A stretch of DNA of 64,000 nucleotides, from NCBI RefSeq assembly GCF_027941915.1, contig NZ_CP116009.1:3162001-3226000 (forward strand). The letters are read 5' to 3'. Origin of the DNA: Ramlibacter tataouinensis. Its GTDB lineage: Bacteria > Pseudomonadota > Gammaproteobacteria > Burkholderiales > Burkholderiaceae_C. Shown in pieces: positions 34,982 through 44,169 of the stretch; the stretch's first letter is position 1; the number at the start of each line of letters is the position of its first letter. Position numbers and translations under genes: made by a program. A model generated the notes under the pieces. That model made no database searches. It was not told where the DNA came from and saw only the letters and a program-made list of their open reading frames with translations.

Positions 34982-35006
34982 GGCATCGGGGGCTCATGTG
35001 CTAAAT
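34978..35006 (+). promoter_or_regulatory. Predicted sigma-70 promoter of the aroG leader
   Basis: TTGAGG at 34978-34983 and CTAAAT at 35001-35006 are separated by exactly 17 bp; TG precedes the -10. The predicted transcription start (about 35013) is only a few bases before the leader-peptide ATG at 35016, so the leader ORF would be translated from a leaderless or nearly leaderless mRNA. The -35 overlaps the tldD stop. Confidence 0.6.
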
Positions 35007-35015
35007 TGGCAACCC

Positions 35016-35087
35016 ATGCGCAAGCACAGCGTGTTCTTCTTTGGCTACTTTTGGTTCTCTGGCGCCCCCGGCGGTCGAGAGTCCTGA
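35016..35087 (+). CDS. aroG attenuator leader peptide (aromatic-rich, 23 aa)
   Basis: A 23-residue ORF encodes MRKHSV, then FFFGYFWF at residues 7-14, then SGAPGGRES. Seven of eight residues at 7-14 are Phe (five), Tyr (one) and Trp (one), the end products of the pathway started by the downstream aroG. Codons 17-20 (35064-35075) contain CCCCCGGCGGT, which can pair with the 5' arm of the terminator at 35121. Ribosome stalling on the aromatic codons would leave this segment free, while completing translation to the stop at 35085-35087 would cover it. The ORF is too short to be found by length alone; the residue run and the terminator make it convincing. Confidence 0.85.
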   Translation: MRKHSVFFFGYFWFSGAPGGRES

Positions 35088-35130
35088 GCGTACCTGCAAG
35101 AAACGCAAGAACCCCCGAACAAACCGCCGG
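35065..35130 (+). promoter_or_regulatory. Predicted antiterminator pairing of the aroG attenuator
   Basis: Bases 35068-35075 can pair with 35123-35130, eight base pairs that use most of the 5' arm of the terminator (AAACCGCCGG, 35121-35130). CCCCCGGCGG occurs both at 35065-35074 and at 35132-35141, so leader and terminator 3' arm are sequence copies competing for the same partner, the hallmark of transcription attenuation. Confidence 0.7.
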
Positions 35131-35148
35131 TCCCCCGGCGGTTTTTTT
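35121..35148 (+). terminator. Intrinsic terminator/attenuator before aroG
   Basis: AAACCGCCGG (35121-35130) pairs perfectly with CCGGCGGTTT (35135-35144), loop TCCC, with a run of seven T (35142-35148). It lies 33 bp after the leader stop and 32 bp before the aroG ATG, so termination here would stop aroG transcription. Confidence 0.9.
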
Positions 35149-35180
35149 GTGCCTTTTCCAGACCGCGAAGGAGCCTCCCG

Positions 35181-36314
35181 ATGAACGCAGCCCGATCCGC
35201 CCATGCCAGCGATGCGTGGCCGGTGCACCCCGTCGACAAGACCAGTGCCACCGACGACCAGCGCATCAAGGACATCACCGTGCTGCCCCCTCCCGAGCAC
35301 CTGATCCGCTTCTTCCCGATCCGCGGGACCGAAGTGGAAAGGCTGATCAGCCAGACCCGCCGCCGCATCCACGACATCATGGCCGGCACCGACGACCGCC
35401 TGCTGGTGGTGATCGGCCCTTGTTCCATCCACAACCCGGACGCGGCGCTCGACTACGCGCGCCGCCTGAAGGAGGTGCGCCAGCAGCACGCCGGCACGCT
35501 GGAGATCGTGATGCGGGTGTACTTCGAGAAGCCCCGCACCACGGTGGGCTGGAAGGGGTTGATCAACGACCCCTACCTGGACGAGAGCTACCGCATCGAC
35601 GAGGGGCTGCGCATCGCGCGCCAGCTGCTCATCGAGATCAACCGGCTGGGCGTGCCGGCCGGCAGCGAGTTCCTGGACGTGATCTCGCCGCAGTACATCG
35701 GCGACCTGATCTCCTGGGGCGCGATCGGCGCGCGCACCACCGAAAGCCAGGTGCACCGCGAGCTGGCCTCGGGCCTGTCGGCGCCGATCGGCTTCAAGAA
35801 CGGCACCGACGGCAACATCCGCATCGCCACCGACGCCATCATGGCCGCCGGCCGCGGCCACCACTTCCTGTCGGTGCACAAGAACGGCCAGGTCGCCATC
35901 GTGCGCACCAACGGCAACAAGGACTGCCACGTCATCCTGCGCGGCGGCAAGGCGCCCAACTACGACGCCGACAGCGTGGCGGCGGCCTGCCGCGAACTGG
36001 AGGCCGCCAAGCTCCCGCCGCGGCTGATGGTCGACTGCAGCCATGCCAACAGCAGCAAGCAGCACGAAAAGCAACTCGACGTGGCCCGGGAGATCGGCCG
36101 CCAGATCGCCGGCGGCTCGCGCAGCGTGTTCGGGGTGATGGTGGAAAGCCACCTCAAGGCCGGCGCCCAGAAGTTCAGCCCCGGCAAGGACCGGGCGTCC
36201 GAGCTGGAGTACGGCAAGAGCATCACCGACGCCTGCCTGGGCTGGGACGATTCGGCCCGGCTGCTGGAGCTGCTCTCGCAGGCGGTGGCCGACCGCCGCA
36301 AGCAAGGTCAGTGA
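35181..36314 (+). CDS. aroG: 3-deoxy-7-phosphoheptulonate (DAHP) synthase, class I
   Basis: AroG condenses phosphoenolpyruvate and erythrose 4-phosphate in the first step of aromatic amino acid synthesis. The 377-residue protein has the class I core: LLVVIGPCSIHN, RVYFEKPRTTVGWKGL, SPQYIGDLISWGAIGART, GFKNGTDGN and LMVDCSHANSSKQ (metal-binding Cys near the start of the barrel, His and Glu later in VMVESHLKAG). An N-terminal extension of about 40 residues would carry feedback inhibition by an aromatic amino acid, as in AroF/G/H. SD GAAGGAG precedes the ATG. Expression is predicted to be controlled by the upstream attenuator. Confidence 0.95.
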   Translation: MNAARSAHASDAWPVHPVDKTSATDDQRIKDITVLPPPEHLIRFFPIRGTEVERLISQTRRRIHDIMAGTDDRLLVVIGPCSIHNPDAALDYARRLKEVRQQHAGTLEIVMRVYFEKPRTTVGWKGLINDPYLDESYRIDEGLRIARQLLIEINRLGVPAGSEFLDVISPQYIGDLISWGAIGARTTESQVHRELASGLSAPIGFKNGTDGNIRIATDAIMAAGRGHHFLSVHKNGQVAIVRTNGNKDCHVILRGGKAPNYDADSVAAACRELEAAKLPPRLMVDCSHANSSKQHEKQLDVAREIGRQIAGGSRSVFGVMVESHLKAGAQKFSPGKDRASELEYGKSITDACLGWDDSARLLELLSQAVADRRKQGQ

Positions 36315-36336
36315 CCCCGCCAGCGCCGGCCTTTTA

Positions 36337-36365
36337 TTTACATCAAGTAACGATCGAACTACATT
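36337..36365 (+). promoter_or_regulatory. Predicted sigma-70 promoter of the 36405 gene
   Basis: TTTACA (36337-36342) and TACATT (36360-36365) are 17 bp apart in an unusually AT-rich stretch. Predicted start about 36372, just before the 20-bp palindrome and 33 nt before the ATG. Confidence 0.6.
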
Positions 36366-36375
36366 TGCTGCCGCC

Positions 36376-36395
36376 GCCGCGGATCGATCCGCGGC
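36376..36395. promoter_or_regulatory. Perfect 20-bp palindrome, candidate operator
   Basis: GCCGCGGATCGATCCGCGGC is fully self-complementary and lies between the predicted promoter and the ATG at 36405. As DNA it could be an operator for a dimeric regulator bound just downstream of the start site; as RNA it could form a hairpin that masks the ribosome site. There is no visible SD. Confidence 0.5.
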
Positions 36396-36404
36396 TGGCG
36401 TCCC

Positions 36405-37421
36405 ATGTCGCTCGAGCTGCCCATTCTCCGGATCGGACTGGCGGGTTTCTCCTTGCAGCAGCAGGAGGAGCTGGCGCGGCTGCTGGAGCGCGCCTCGCCC
36501 GGTGGCATAGCCTGGGAATTCTCCCGGCTGGGCGAGGCCGACGCCCTCTGGATCCATGGCGGGCGAACCCAGATCTTGGCCGAGGGCACCGTGCGCGTCG
36601 GCTCGGCCGTGCCGGGCGGCCGCTCGGTGCACATCCACCTGCCGGACGTGGACCGCCCGGTGGCCTTCGCTTTGCCGGTGCCGCGCAACCTGGATGCGCC
36701 GTTGAGTTTCGATCCGCAGCAGCCGGCCACGGTGCGGGCGCTGCTGGGCCGGCTGGAGAACGGCCTGCGCCCGACCATTGCCCAGTTCTGCCTGGCCTCG
36801 CAGGTGCTGGAGCAGGAAAGCGCGCTGGGCTCCGGTGTCTATCACGTCAACGCCGCCAGCGGCCTGCTGGTGGCGGTGGTCGATTTGCGCGGCGACGTCG
36901 GCGTGCTGCCCTCGGCCACCCCGCTCGAGCTGGAGAACGCGATGTGGACGCCACATCTGCGCGCCGACGCCATGCCCGCGCATTTCTCCCGGGCCAGCCT
37001 GTCGCAACTGATGTGGCAATACGCCTTGCGCACGCGCCGTGACGTGCTGCCGCGCCGCTACCGGTCGGACCTGCTGTACTTCCGGCGGCCGCCGCGCCTG
37101 TCGCAGCGCACGCTCAGCGACGCGCACCTGCTGCTGCTGCGCGAGCTGGCATGCGCGCCGGGCCGATTCGCCGAACTGCAGCAGCGCACGGGCCTGGGTG
37201 AAGCCCGGCTGGCCCAGGACCTGGCGGCGCTGTACCTGGTCGGGGCGATCACCTCCAATCCGAAGCGGGCTTCGCCGGCGGCGCCGCGCCGCCCCGAGGC
37301 TGCCGATTCGATGCACAGCGGCCGCAGCATCGCGCCGTCGGGGCTGGGGCAGGAATCCGACCCGCAACCCCTGCGGCCGATGACCGACCTGACGGCGCCG
37401 GCGCCACTCCCGCTCGAGTGA
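36405..37421 (+). CDS. Uncharacterised protein, possible degenerate receiver plus winged helix
   Basis: 338 residues, not recognised as a named family. The N-terminus (PILRIGLAGFSLQQQEELARLLERA) has the strand-helix rhythm of a response-regulator receiver but lacks a clear phospho-acceptor Asp. The middle (residues about 80-220) is unassigned. Residues about 225-290 (LSQRTLSDAHLLLLRELA, FAELQQRTGLGEARLAQDLAALYLVGAITSN) look like a winged-helix fold. The last about 50 residues are polar and low complexity. A DNA-binding role is inference; the palindrome next to its own start would fit autoregulation. Confidence 0.65.
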   Translation: MSLELPILRIGLAGFSLQQQEELARLLERASPGGIAWEFSRLGEADALWIHGGRTQILAEGTVRVGSAVPGGRSVHIHLPDVDRPVAFALPVPRNLDAPLSFDPQQPATVRALLGRLENGLRPTIAQFCLASQVLEQESALGSGVYHVNAASGLLVAVVDLRGDVGVLPSATPLELENAMWTPHLRADAMPAHFSRASLSQLMWQYALRTRRDVLPRRYRSDLLYFRRPPRLSQRTLSDAHLLLLRELACAPGRFAELQQRTGLGEARLAQDLAALYLVGAITSNPKRASPAAPRRPEAADSMHSGRSIAPSGLGQESDPQPLRPMTDLTAPAPLPLE

Positions 37422-37458
37422 GGCAGCGCCCGCCGGCGCATGCAGCGCGCGGAACCCG

Positions 37459-38832
37459 CTAGCGCGCGAGAGCGGCCAGCAGCCGCTCGTGGATACCGCC
37501 GAACCCGCCGTTGCTCATGCACAGCAGCTGGTCGCCCGGTCGGGCGGCGGCGACGGCCAGCGCAACCACCTCGTCCACCGTGTCGCCGACCCGGGCGCGC
37601 TCGCCCATGGGCGCCAGCGCCTCGCGCGGGTCCCAGCCGAGCCCGCCGCCATGACAGATCGCCAGGTCGGCCTGCTCCAGCGCCCAGGGCAGTTGCGCCT
37701 TCATGGTGCCGAGCTTCATGGTGTTGCTGCGTGGCTCGAACACGGCCAGGATCCGGCCCCCGTTGGGCCCCAGCTGGCGCCGCAGGCCATCCACCGTGGT
37801 GCGGATGGCGGTCGGGTGGTGCGCAAAATCGTCATAGACCCGGACGCCACCGGCCTCGCCGCGCAGCTCCATGCGCCGGCGCACGTTCTGGAAGGAAGCG
37901 AGCGCTCGCGCCGCCGTAGCCGGATCGACCCCGACATGCTCGGCCGCGGCAATGGCCGCCAGCGCATTGAGCTGGTTGTGCACGCCGCCCAGCTCCCAGT
38001 CCACCCGGCCTACTTGCTCGCCCCGGCGCAGCACGTCGAAGGCACCTGGGTCGCCGATGGCGGTGAAGTCATCGACTGCGGCGCCGAAGCTGCGCACCTC
38101 GCTCCAGCAGCCCTGGTGCAGCACGCGCTGCAGGCTTTCCTCCAACCCGTTGACCACCACCCGTCCGCTGCCCGGCACGGTTCGCACCAGGTGGTGGAAC
38201 TGGCGCTCGATGGCGGCCAGGTCGTCGAAGATGTCGGCGTGGTCGAACTCGAGGTTGTTCAGCACCGCCGTGCGCGGCCGGTAGTGGACGAACTTGCTGC
38301 GCTTGTCGAAGAAGGCGGTGTCGTACTCGTCGGCCTCGATCACGAAGCAGGAGCCGGTGCCCGTCCGGGCCGAGACCCCGAAGTTCATCGGCACGCCGCC
38401 GACCAGGAAGCCCGGCGCCCGTCCGGCCTGCTCGAGGATCCAGGCCAGCATCGAGGTGGTGGTGGTCTTGCCATGGGTGCCGGCCACGGCCATGACGTGG
38501 CGGCCGTGCAGCACATGCTCGGCCAGCCACTGCGGTCCGCTGGTGTAGCGCGCACCCTGCTCCAGGATGGCTTCCATCAGCGGGTAGCGCGGCGCGCCAT
38601 CGGCGTCGCGCGCCCGCGAAACCACGTTGCCGATCACCCAGACGTCCGGCGCCAGCGAGAGCTGGTCGGCGCCGAAGCCTTCGATCAGGTCGATGCCGAG
38701 CGCGCGCAACTGGTCGCTCATCGGCGGATAGACGCCGGCGTCGCAGCCGGTCACCTTGTGGCCTGCTTCGCGGGCCAGGGCCGCGACGCCGCCCATGAAG
38801 GTGCCGCAGATGCCCAGGATATGGATGTGCAT
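37459..38832 (-). CDS. mpl: UDP-N-acetylmuramate:L-alanyl-gamma-D-glutamyl-meso-diaminopimelate ligase
   Basis: Mpl recycles murein tripeptide onto UDP-MurNAc. At 457 residues it equals the E. coli enzyme. It has the Mur ligase N-terminal motif HIHILGICGTFMGGVA, the P-loop VAGTHGKTTTTSMLAWIL, ATP/metal residues in VIEADEYDTAFFDKRSKFVHY and NNLEFDHADIF, and the C-terminal DDFAHHPTAIRTTVDGLR. The ATG at 38832 is clear from the family; GATAAT (minus, 38839-38844) is 6 nt upstream with no SD. It is divergent from the next gene (89-bp gap). Confidence 0.95.
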   Translation of the reverse strand: MHIHILGICGTFMGGVAALAREAGHKVTGCDAGVYPPMSDQLRALGIDLIEGFGADQLSLAPDVWVIGNVVSRARDADGAPRYPLMEAILEQGARYTSGPQWLAEHVLHGRHVMAVAGTHGKTTTTSMLAWILEQAGRAPGFLVGGVPMNFGVSARTGTGSCFVIEADEYDTAFFDKRSKFVHYRPRTAVLNNLEFDHADIFDDLAAIERQFHHLVRTVPGSGRVVVNGLEESLQRVLHQGCWSEVRSFGAAVDDFTAIGDPGAFDVLRRGEQVGRVDWELGGVHNQLNALAAIAAAEHVGVDPATAARALASFQNVRRRMELRGEAGGVRVYDDFAHHPTAIRTTVDGLRRQLGPNGGRILAVFEPRSNTMKLGTMKAQLPWALEQADLAICHGGGLGWDPREALAPMGERARVGDTVDEVVALAVAAARPGDQLLCMSNGGFGGIHERLLAALAR

Positions 38833-38921
38833 TACGGAATTATCGGATGGCCCTGCGGACCGGCCACGTTCGCCGGCTCCCGACGGTGCCGGCTTGCGGT
38901 GCCGGGCACAATGCCGGCGTG

Positions 38922-39509
38922 ATGGACAGTGTGCAATCGGAGATTGCGGCGGCCGCGGCCCGCATGGTGGTCGAGGAAGGACTGGAATACGGGCCGGCCA
39001 AGCGCCGGGCGGTGCGCCAGCTCGGGTTGCCCGCGCGTGCGGCCTTGCCCGACAACGATGCGGTGGAGGATTCCGTGCGCGAGTACATCGCGCTGTTCTG
39101 CGCCGACACCCAGCCGCAGGAGCTGGCCGCGCTGCGCCGCCATGCCCTGACCTGGATGGAACGGCTGGCGGATTTCCGGCCGTACCTGGCCGGCGCGGTG
39201 TGGAACGGAACCGCCACCCGGCTGTCAGACATCTACCTGCAACTGTTCTGCGACGACCCGAAATCGGCCGAGCTGGCCCTGATCGACCACGACGTGAATT
39301 ACGAAGCCCGCACCGTGACCGGCTTCCAGGGCGGACCGGTGGAGGCGCTGAGCCTCTCCAGCGTCTGTCCGGGCCTGGGCGAGGCGGTCGGCGTGCACCT
39401 GCTGGTGCATGACCACGACGACATGCGCGGCGCGCTGAAGCCGGACGCCCGCGGCCGCGTGCCGCGCGGCGACGCGCAGGCGGTGCGGGCGCTGCTGGAG
39501 ATGGAATGA
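38922..39509 (+). CDS. Conserved hypothetical protein, possibly nucleotidyltransferase-like
   Basis: 195 residues. The N-terminal half is helical (EIAAAAARMVVEEGLEYGPAKRRAVRQLG), the centre contains YLAGAVWNGTATRLSDIYLQLFCDDPKSAELALID, which loosely recalls the strand-loop-Asp pattern of nucleotidyltransferase folds, and the C-terminus is polar. I cannot assign an activity. The ATG at 38922 is used: a CACAAT hexamer at 38907-38912 ends 9 nt before it. It overlaps the thioredoxin-like gene by 4 bp, so the two are coexpressed. Confidence 0.75.
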   Translation: MDSVQSEIAAAAARMVVEEGLEYGPAKRRAVRQLGLPARAALPDNDAVEDSVREYIALFCADTQPQELAALRRHALTWMERLADFRPYLAGAVWNGTATRLSDIYLQLFCDDPKSAELALIDHDVNYEARTVTGFQGGPVEALSLSSVCPGLGEAVGVHLLVHDHDDMRGALKPDARGRVPRGDAQAVRALLEME

Positions 39510-40057
39510 ACGAAGCTGTTGTCCCGCGACCGGCCGGTCGCCGGCGCATGTTGCTGACTGCCGGCGTCGGCGCCGCTGCGGCGCTGGCCGGCGGCGGCCT
39601 GGCCTGGTGGCGGCTGCGCCCGGGCGCCGTCGCTGAAGGGGCGCCCGCGGATTTCTGGGCGTCCACGTTCGAGACGCCGGACGGCGCATCGCTGGCCATG
39701 TCGCAGTTCCGCGGCCGCCACCTGCTGCTGAATTTCTGGGCCACCTGGTGTCCCCCGTGCATCGACGAGTTGCCCCTGCTGGACGCCTTCCAGCAGGAGC
39801 AGGCCGGGCGCTGGAACGTGGTCGGGCTGGCGATCGACCAGCCGAGCGCGGTGCGGCAATTCCTGGGCAAGATGCCGGTGCGCTTCCCGGTCGGCATGGC
39901 CGGGCTGGGCGGCACCGAGCTCGGCAAGTCGCTGGGCAACCAGGGCGGGGGGCTGCCGTTCACGGTCGTGTTCGATCCGGAGGGCGGCATTCGCCAGCGT
40001 AGAATGGGCAAGCTCTACCGCAGGGACCTCGACCAATGGGTGTCCGCCAGCGGCTGA
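39506..40057 (+). CDS. TlpA-like thioredoxin-fold thiol-disulfide protein
   Basis: 183 residues with an N-terminal twin-Arg-like basic stretch (RRRMLLTAG) and one hydrophobic segment, so it is membrane-anchored or exported. The redoxin domain has the active site NFWATWCPPCIDELPLL (CPPC) and the cis-Pro region GGGLPFTVVFD. It probably keeps periplasmic cysteines reduced, as TlpA/ResA proteins do. It is translationally coupled to the preceding gene; accB follows after 126 bp. Confidence 0.9.
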   Translation: MNEAVVPRPAGRRRMLLTAGVGAAAALAGGGLAWWRLRPGAVAEGAPADFWASTFETPDGASLAMSQFRGRHLLLNFWATWCPPCIDELPLLDAFQQEQAGRWNVVGLAIDQPSAVRQFLGKMPVRFPVGMAGLGGTELGKSLGNQGGGLPFTVVFDPEGGIRQRRMGKLYRRDLDQWVSASG

Positions 40058-40183
40058 TCGCGTCCCGCCAGCCCGGAAAGCGCCTCAATGGATTGAAAAA
40101 TCCGAAAATTTAGGCGAAGAAAAGTAAAAATCGAAGGTTTTGCGGTAAATTCGCCAACTTTCCACGAAGAACCGGCGAAGCCC

Positions 40184-40639
40184 ATGGACCTGCGAAAACT
40201 GAAGACGCTGATCGACCTCGTGTCCGAATCCAACGTCTCGGAACTGGAGATCACCGAAGCGGAGGGCAAGGTCCGTATCGTCAAGGGGGCGCCGCCCGCG
40301 GCGCAGGTGTACGCACCGCCACCTGCCGTGACGGTGTCGGCTCCGGCCGCCGCGCAGGCGGCCCCGGCCCCGCTGGCCGCCGCGCCGGCGCCGCAGGTGC
40401 CGGCCGGCCATGCCGTCAAGTCGCCGATGGTGGGTACCTTCTACCGCTCGTCCAGCCCGGGCGCCAAGCCCTTCGTGGAGGTCGGCAGCCAGGTCAAGGA
40501 AGGCGACACGGTCTGCATCATCGAGGCCATGAAGATCCTCAACGAGATCGAGGCGGACAAGTCCGGGACCGTCACCCAGATCCTGTGCGAGAACGGCCAG
40601 GCCGTGGAATACGGGCAGCCGCTGTTCGTGATCGAGTGA
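40184..40639 (+). CDS. accB: Acetyl-CoA carboxylase biotin carboxyl carrier protein
   Basis: AccB carries the biotin of acetyl-CoA carboxylase, the first step of fatty acid synthesis. 151 residues: an N-terminal dimerisation part ([25 protein letters not shown]), a Pro/Ala-rich linker (residues about 45-80) and a C-terminal biotinyl domain with the biotinylated Lys in [18 protein letters not shown]. The 126 bp upstream are markedly AT-rich for this genome and should hold the accBC promoter, but no single -10/-35 pair stands out. Confidence 0.96.
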   Translation: MDLRKLKTLIDLVSESNVSELEITEAEGKVRIVKGAPPAAQVYAPPPAVTVSAPAAAQAAPAPLAAAPAPQVPAGHAVKSPMVGTFYRSSSPGAKPFVEVGSQVKEGDTVCIIEAMKILNEIEADKSGTVTQILCENGQAVEYGQPLFVIE

Positions 40640-40653
40640 CCCGGTAACGACCG

Positions 40654-42003
<1,350 letters not shown>

Positions 42004-42150
42004 GAATGGCCCCTTCCCGAAGCCGCCTTCGGCCGCCTCCCCACAAGGGGGGCGCCGCCAGCGGCCCGGCGGAGCCGGTGCCGCCGCGGCCGCTCGAATG
42101 CGAGGATTCGTTTGCCGTTCCCAAGTGGGTGCCTGGTCGGGCCTTTGGCG

Positions 42151-43032
42151 ATGTTTGAACTGCGCCTGCTCTGCGGCGAAGGCCAGGTCGAGGCGGTCTG
42201 CGAGGCGCTGGAGGCGCTTGACGCGCTGAGCGTTTCGGTCGAGGACGCGGACGCCCAGACCGACGCCGAACAGGCCTTGTTCGGCGAACCGGGTTTGCCG
42301 CCGCCGCGCGAGGGCTGGCAGCGCTCGCGCGTGCTGGCGCTTTTCTCCGAGCAAGCCGCCGCCGAGGAAGCCGCGCGCCTGCTGCAGGCGCAGGACTTCT
42401 TCTCCGGTGGCCAGGTGCTCGGCATCGGGGAGGTCGCCGAGCAGGACTGGGTGCGCCTGACCCAATCCCAGTTCGCTCCGGTGGAGATCACGTCCGAATT
42501 CTGGATTGTGCCGACCTGGCACCAGCCCCCGGCCCAGGCCACGCGCGTGATCCGGCTCGATCCGGGGCTGGCGTTCGGCACCGGCACCCACCCGACCACG
42601 CGCATGTGCCTGCGCTGGATCGCGCACCGGTCCCTGCAGGGCTGCCGCGTGCTGGATTACGGCTGCGGCTCCGGCATCCTGGCCATCGGCGCGGCCCTGT
42701 ATGGCGCGCCGGAAGTCGACGCCGTGGACATCGACCCGGCGGCCGTGCAGGCCACGCTGGACAACGCCAGCGCCAACGGTGTCGAGCTGCGCGCCGGGCT
42801 CCCGGACGCCGCCCAGGGCGGCTACGAGGTGGTGCTCGCCAACATCCTGGCTTCGCCGTTGAAGGTGCTGGCGCCGCTGCTGTGCGGGCACCTGGCCGCG
42901 GGCGGCCATCTGGTGCTGGCCGGCATCCTGGAGCGACAGGCGGCCGAACTGGCCGAGGCCTTTGCACCCTGGCTGCGGCTGGAAGTCGCCGACCGCGAGG
43001 ATGGCTGGATCCTGATGACCGGACAGCGCTGA
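42151..43032 (+). CDS. prmA: Ribosomal protein L11 methyltransferase PrmA
   Basis: PrmA trimethylates ribosomal protein L11 with S-adenosylmethionine. 293 residues: an N-terminal L11-recognition domain (about 1-60) and a methyltransferase domain with IRLDPGLAFGTGTHPTT, motif I VLDYGCGSGILAIGAALYG, and the NPPY-equivalent VVLANILASPLKVL. The ATG at 42151 (MFELRLL) is preferred over an in-frame ATG at 42112. It lies after accBC, as in many proteobacteria. Confidence 0.95.
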   Translation: MFELRLLCGEGQVEAVCEALEALDALSVSVEDADAQTDAEQALFGEPGLPPPREGWQRSRVLALFSEQAAAEEAARLLQAQDFFSGGQVLGIGEVAEQDWVRLTQSQFAPVEITSEFWIVPTWHQPPAQATRVIRLDPGLAFGTGTHPTTRMCLRWIAHRSLQGCRVLDYGCGSGILAIGAALYGAPEVDAVDIDPAAVQATLDNASANGVELRAGLPDAAQGGYEVVLANILASPLKVLAPLLCGHLAAGGHLVLAGILERQAAELAEAFAPWLRLEVADREDGWILMTGQR

Positions 43033-43055
43033 GCGGCTTCTACAATGCCCGGCTC

Positions 43056-44144
43056 ATGAGCATGATCACCGGCTGCCCAGCCTGCGGGACGATGTTCAGG
43101 GTCGTGCCCGACCAGCTGAAGATCTCCGAAGGCTGGGTGCGCTGCGGCCGCTGCGGCGAAGTGTTCGATGCCACCGAGAGCCTGCAAGCGGAGGACCGCC
43201 GGGCGGCGCCGGCGCCCGAACCAGCTGCCGAGCCGGCGCCGGAGCCGGCCGCTGCGCCAGTGGCCGAAGAGGTGCCGGACATCGGCCCCGTCTCGGTGGC
43301 GACGCTGCTGGCGGCGCCAGTGTCTGAATCTCCCCTCCACGAACCCGACGACCCGGCACCACGGCCTCACGCTACGGAGGTCGACTTCGAGCCGGGGCCG
43401 GACGCCGAACCGGCGATCGATTCGCCCGGGCTGTCCGACGCACCCGCTGACATGGCCATGGCGGCGGAACTGCCCGGCAGCCCCTCGGCCCAAGCCTGGG
43501 ACTCGCAGCCGGCCGCCATCGCCTCCGGCTTCGACGAGTGGCAGGCGATGCGCGAGCAGGCCGAGGACGACCGTTCTTTCGAGGCGCAGGACTCCACGCG
43601 CGGCGACAGCGGACTGGAGGAGGTGTCCTTCGTGCGGCAGGCGCAGCGCCGCGCCTTCTGGCGCCGGCCGCTGGTGCGCCTTGCGCTGCTGCTGGCCGTG
43701 CTGGCGCTGGCTGGCATGCTGGCCCTGCAGTTCGCCGTGCGCGAGCGCGACCGCCTCGCGCTGGCCCAGCCCCAGCTTCGTCCCTTGCTGGAGCGGGTCT
43801 GCGGCCAGCTGGGTTGCTCGATTGGCGCGCCGCGCCGGATCGAAGCCATCGTGATCGACAACAGCGGCTTCACGCGCCTGCGCCCCGATGTCTACCGCCT
43901 GAGCTTCACGCTGAAAAACCAGTCGGCGCTGCCGGTGGCGGTGCCGGCCCTTCAGCTCACGCTGACCGACGGCGGCGAGCAGGCGGTGGTGCAGCGCGTG
44001 CTGCTGCCGCGCGAGCTGGGCGCCGCGCCCGCCACGATCGGCGCTGCAGCCGAGTGGTCGGCCAGCGTGGCGCTGGGCGTGGACGCCGGCAACGGCGATG
44101 CCGCCCGCATTGCGGGCTATCGCCTGCTCGCCTTCTATCCCTGA
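43056..44144 (+). CDS. Zinc-ribbon, DUF3426-type membrane protein
   Basis: 362 residues. An MJ0042-type zinc ribbon opens the protein (CPACGTMFRVVPDQLKISEG with a second CGRCGEVFDA pair), followed by a long acidic, Pro/Ala/Glu-rich linker (about 45-195), one membrane helix (LVRLALLLAVLALAGMLALQF) and a C-terminal periplasmic DUF3426 domain (AIVIDNSGFTRLRPDVYRLSFTLKNQ). The function of the family is unknown. It follows prmA closely. TACAAT at 43041-43046 lies 9 nt before the ATG, an additional possible promoter. Confidence 0.85.
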   Translation: MSMITGCPACGTMFRVVPDQLKISEGWVRCGRCGEVFDATESLQAEDRRAAPAPEPAAEPAPEPAAAPVAEEVPDIGPVSVATLLAAPVSESPLHEPDDPAPRPHATEVDFEPGPDAEPAIDSPGLSDAPADMAMAAELPGSPSAQAWDSQPAAIASGFDEWQAMREQAEDDRSFEAQDSTRGDSGLEEVSFVRQAQRRAFWRRPLVRLALLLAVLALAGMLALQFAVRERDRLALAQPQLRPLLERVCGQLGCSIGAPRRIEAIVIDNSGFTRLRPDVYRLSFTLKNQSALPVAVPALQLTLTDGGEQAVVQRVLLPRELGAAPATIGAAAEWSASVALGVDAGNGDAARIAGYRLLAFYP

Positions 44145-44169
44145 CCTTCACTTCCACTAGAGCAAGACC

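Noticed and set aside
37033-37522. Extra gene on the minus strand overlapping the 36405 gene and the end of mpl
   Set aside because: Arg-rich shadow frame covering coding DNA on the other strand and in another frame.
42004-42150. Small gene in the accC-prmA spacer
   Set aside because: The open frame there is Pro/Arg-rich and continues into prmA out of family context; the stretch looks like a GC-rich intergenic repeat with no SD.
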